From Tubiluchus corallicola (Eukaryota; Priapulida; Priapulimorpha; Priapulimorphida; Tubiluchidae): a DNA stretch of 64,000 bases. The stretch spans positions 188,001 to 252,000 of the forward strand of contig JAQGDQ010000149.1 of assembly GCA_030141605.1 (NCBI GenBank). The letters run 5' to 3'. A program made the position numbers and the translations under genes. This document shows, piece by piece, positions 60,880-64,000 of this stretch. Within the stretch, counting starts at the first letter, position 1. The number at the start of each line of letters is the position of its first letter. The notes beneath the pieces were generated by a model that did no database searches, had not been told where the DNA came from, and worked only from the letters and a program-made list of their open reading frames with translations.

Positions 60880-63270
60880 CAACTGTAGAATTGTCGGTTC
60901 CTGCAGTTCGAAAACTGTAGCAACCTCTGTAGACCACGTATATACATCTGACATTCGCATATTGAAACAAATATTAAACTACTCAGACCACGACATTATA
61001 CTAACTATTGAGGAAGCAAAACCAAGTAATGAAGTCCATAACAGCACAACAGAGAAAATAGTGAATTACTTGCAATTCTAAGGAACTTCGATTGAAAAAA
61101 ATATATTTTGTTCAACAAAAGTAGACGGGCAAATAGATATCCTGACATATTGAACATGCACTTCAAGTTCATGCCACTGAAAAATATGTTAAAATTGACA
61201 CTAAACGAAAACTAACAGAAGCTAATTGATTCACTGATAATCCCAGAAAGAAAACAAGAAACAAAAATCTTGCCAAATCTTGACAGAAAATTACCTATAT
61301 GAATAACAAAAGCGCAGTACTTTTTTATTAAATACAAAAGCCATGCAACAAATACAATAATTGCAAGTTGTAACACTGAAAAGTGAGTACCAAAGGAATC
61401 AATGCAAAAATGCTAAAAATTCACAGGACAAATGGAAGATAATTAATGAAGTTATTATCAGGTGCAAAATTAAAAATCAATATAGTATTATAGTATTAAT
61501 TAACAACCATGAATGGCAGAACAATTAACATTCACCATGAAATGGCTAGTCTACTGAATGAAACATGTAGATTTGGGTAATTTTTCAGGCCCAACTCCAA
61601 AGGAAAAGTGTTCAAAGATTTTTGGGAACTTAAAAAAATCAACATATTTTCAACTTTAAAAGGATCACAATCACAGAGGTAATTAATGTAATTCGATCTT
61701 TGAATGTCAGGTAATCTAAATGTCCCTCCAATATTCCACTCCATATTTTTGAAATAGCTGTAGAAATAGCACCCCACTTAACATGTATTGATAACATGTA
61801 TAAATGATATTAAGGTCATGGTTTCTCATCATATGTAAATTAGCTCATGTATTAACTGTTTATAATAAAAAAGGAAGCAAAGATGATCCACAAAATGATA
61901 GACCATTATCTATTATCCACTGCTTAGCTGGAAAAGTTTGAAATTTTTATACAACCAAGTAAACGACTATTTAGACAATGTGAACTCCTACATAAACATC
62001 AGTATGGCTTTAGAAAAGGTTATTCAAATCTTGATGTAATAATTAATGCCACGGAGATATAGAGATCAAAACTAGATAAGGGCAGTATGTGGCTTTAGCT
62101 TTGTGGATCTAAGCAAAACCATCGACATCTTCGACCATGAATTGCTAGCTAATAAACTCATGCAAATACGCTTTGACAAACATTCCCAAAAACTAATTAA
62201 GAACTATTTGCAAAATCGACAGGAACACGTAAAATTCGACTCAAGTACTTTTTCAGATTTCAGTACTTTCAAAAGTCAAGAAAGTTGTCCCGATGTCCCA
62301 CACGGGTCTATTCTAGGTCCACTATTATCTTTGCCTCTATGTTAACGGCGTGATATAAAATACTGGGCAATTATGTAATGTACTGATGATACCAGTTTAT
62401 CCTCATCAACATTTCAGAAGCATTAGGCGTTGAGAAACTTGAAAAAGACTTAAAAATATTCAACAAGCATATGATTGCCATAAACTCACAATGTACGAGA
62501 AGAAAACTGAATTTATGGTTCAAAAGCCTTATCAGTCGATAGCTAATAATACTAATAACGCAAGCGCTAGATACTATTAACGAGGACAACGGAACGTAAA
62601 ATCGATATTAACGGAGAAATTATTACAGAAAAAACAAGCATACGATTTTTAGGTGTCACTGTCGACATTAAATTAAAATGGGATAAACATCTTGAATGCA
62701 AAATGGCAGCAAGTATAAGCTATCTGAGACAAGTTAAAGGCCAATTTAAATACAAAACTATTTATATACAAAATATTGATGTTGCCTTGCTACACATCTA
62801 CTTGCATACCATACAACTACGCTGAGGCGTACCACCTAAACAAAATAAATATTTTGAAAAACTATGCATTAACACTACTCACAGCAAGTAACAGTGAAAC
62901 AGCAAACAGAAATTTAAAAAAAATGGCACAAAGTTAGCCAATCTGGGAAAAATTAAACGTGCCAGTTATTCTCTCATATACACAATTTTGCACTGTGGCC
63001 TTTTTGTACAAATACATTCATAATATTAGTATACCATTGAAGACCAGTAGAACTCCTTTTCTTACTAAAACACCAGAACTGTGAACGTAAAGCAAGTGTC
63101 AACAAATGACAAATACGGCCATGAAAGTATAATTAAAACTGTCATAAGCTTGTGGAATCTACAGACACTACAAGATAAACTATTATCTGTACACCGGCAA
63201 ACTACAAGAAAAGTCCAATTGATACGATTTTGGCAAATCATCAAATATGGAATTTATTTTCAATAATCAA
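60880..63270 (+). mobile_element. Non-LTR retrotransposon remnant, jockey/CR1-like
   Basis: Traces in order: SVDHVYTSDIRILK and YSDHDIILTI (endonuclease end, 60920-61010), KKGSKDDPQNDRPLSII (RT start, near 61870), HQYGFRKGYSNLDVIINATE (62000), FVDLSKTIDIFDHELLANKL (62101-62160), VPHGSILGPLL (62296-62328), TDDTSLSSS (catalytic Asp-Asp retained, near 62385), IRFLGVTVDIKLKWDKHLE (62641-62697), and a C-terminal tail KYGHESIIKTVISLWNLQ (63111-63164). Stops and frameshifts occur throughout. A 22-bp repeat (AACTATAGAATTGTCAGTTC-like, 60793-60816 and 60879-60901) lies at its truncated left edge. Confidence 0.82.
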
Positions 63271-63500
63271 CAAGCATCATTTTAATATCTTTTTTATGCT
63301 TTTATTTGCCTTGATTTTTCTGATTATGTTAGCCATTATGTGTCTGATTACTATGTACGTTATATGTGTTTTGAACATGTTAATTGTTGTCTTAGAATAA
63401 TTTGATGCTATCGTTAATTGTCAGCCCAGTCAGAACTGCGTCTGACTGCATGTTTGATGCTAGCTGATGCTGTTTCCATCCATGGGCGCAATAATTATAT

Positions 63501-63578
63501 CAATTGTATATATTGTGTATATGCAATGTATTTGTGTATATTATGTCAATATTGTGTATATGCAATGTATATATCAAG
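63501..63578 (+). repeat. Short tandem repeat, ~39-bp period
   Basis: TATTGTGTATATGCAATGTA plus one base occurs at 63511-63531 and identically at 63550-63570. Confidence 0.85.
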
Positions 63579-64000
63579 CAGTGCACCCCTGTGTAAGTAT
63601 TTCTTTAATGTTGGTTAATAAAGATATTATGTATTTATCTACATTTTGCGGTAGTCTCCAAGTACTTTGTTCAATTTAAACTCGTGCGATGTGAAGGTGC
63701 CCTGTCGCAGCCTTCGAGTGCGTCTATATCTGAATTTAGATCTTTGTTTAAAGTTAAACTAAACCATCAGTATAATGTAAGCTTTTGCAACCCAAAATCT
63801 TACTCTTATTACAAATATTCAGTTTATTTTATTATAAAGTATTTCTTTACGCGTGAGTATAGCATGTAACTTTCAATCGCCCTTTAGCATTCATGATTTT
63901 AAACCCTGGCTCACCTTGCTCAAAAAATCGCGTTGCACATTCGAAATTCGCTAGAAAAACGTACGTTATTTAATTTATCTGTTCATTTTATAGAAAGTGA
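63579..64000. other. No supported gene
   Basis: A short frame from 63684 contains SSASISEFRSLFKVKLN, which faintly resembles the C-terminal tail of non-LTR reverse transcriptases, but nothing upstream supports it. Confidence 0.35.

Noticed and set aside
63684-63869. SSASISEFRSLFKVKLN-like reverse-transcriptase tail
   Set aside because: Only a short, generic resemblance, with no upstream reverse-transcriptase sequence in any frame.
1-64000. CRISPR arrays, operons, ribosome-binding sites
   Set aside because: Spliced genes, LINE remnants and telomere-like repeats show this is eukaryotic nuclear DNA; no spaced identical repeats of CRISPR type were seen.

Overview
This is AT-rich animal nuclear DNA (roughly two thirds A+T by eye), gene-poor and full of old mobile elements. 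It has GT-AG introns, two recognisable conserved metazoan proteins, several decayed non-LTR retrotransposons and patches of CCCTAA-type telomere-like repeat. The hexamer form of that repeat, rather than the arthropod pentamer, fits a non-arthropod invertebrate. I cannot name the species.

Only two protein-coding genes are well supported, both on the minus strand. At 9556-11133 an uninterrupted 525-codon frame encodes a TENT5/FAM46 non-canonical poly(A) polymerase. It has an unusual Ser/Thr/Pro-rich insert and a Gln-rich tail. At 18801-21416 lies a CCDC97 orthologue in at least three exons, which I joined across two GT-AG introns to give 373 codons; its true first exon is uncertain. The genes are about 7.7 kb apart and share no evident function beyond RNA biology: cytoplasmic mRNA tailing and a splicing-associated protein.

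Four non-LTR retrotransposon remnants occur at 22122-22760 (+), 27300-29950 (+), 46640-48350 (-) and 60880-63270 (+). All are broken by stops or frameshifts. They appear to be different lineages: one has a CCHC-type end, one has an intact YADD box, and one keeps an endonuclease-like end.

Non-coding repeats include a ~620-700 bp family present as direct copies on either side of the TENT5 gene (6150-6855, 12372-12995), a ~420-610 bp family in inverted orientation (17571-17988, 34420-35032), and a ~210 bp family bracketing CCDC97 exon A (20091-20300, 21602-21815). There is also a cluster of three foldback structures at 35159-35668, the first enclosing telomere-like repeats. Other items are likely MITE-like elements (23515-23900, 26109-26663, 30547-30900), a hammerhead-ribozyme-like motif (31307-31341), strong hairpins (13745-13808, 31032-31080), a 335-base pyrimidine tract, a 41-bp minisatellite and several microsatellites.

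Most of the remaining sequence (for example 1-6149, 36-45 kb, 49-55 kb) shows no gene I can support. Two short ATG-to-donor stretches (32615-32698, 58217-58255) could be first exons of genes whose other exons I did not find. I found no clearly new multi-gene system; the most unusual observations are the telomere-repeat foldback cluster, the TENT5 tail and the ribozyme-like motif.
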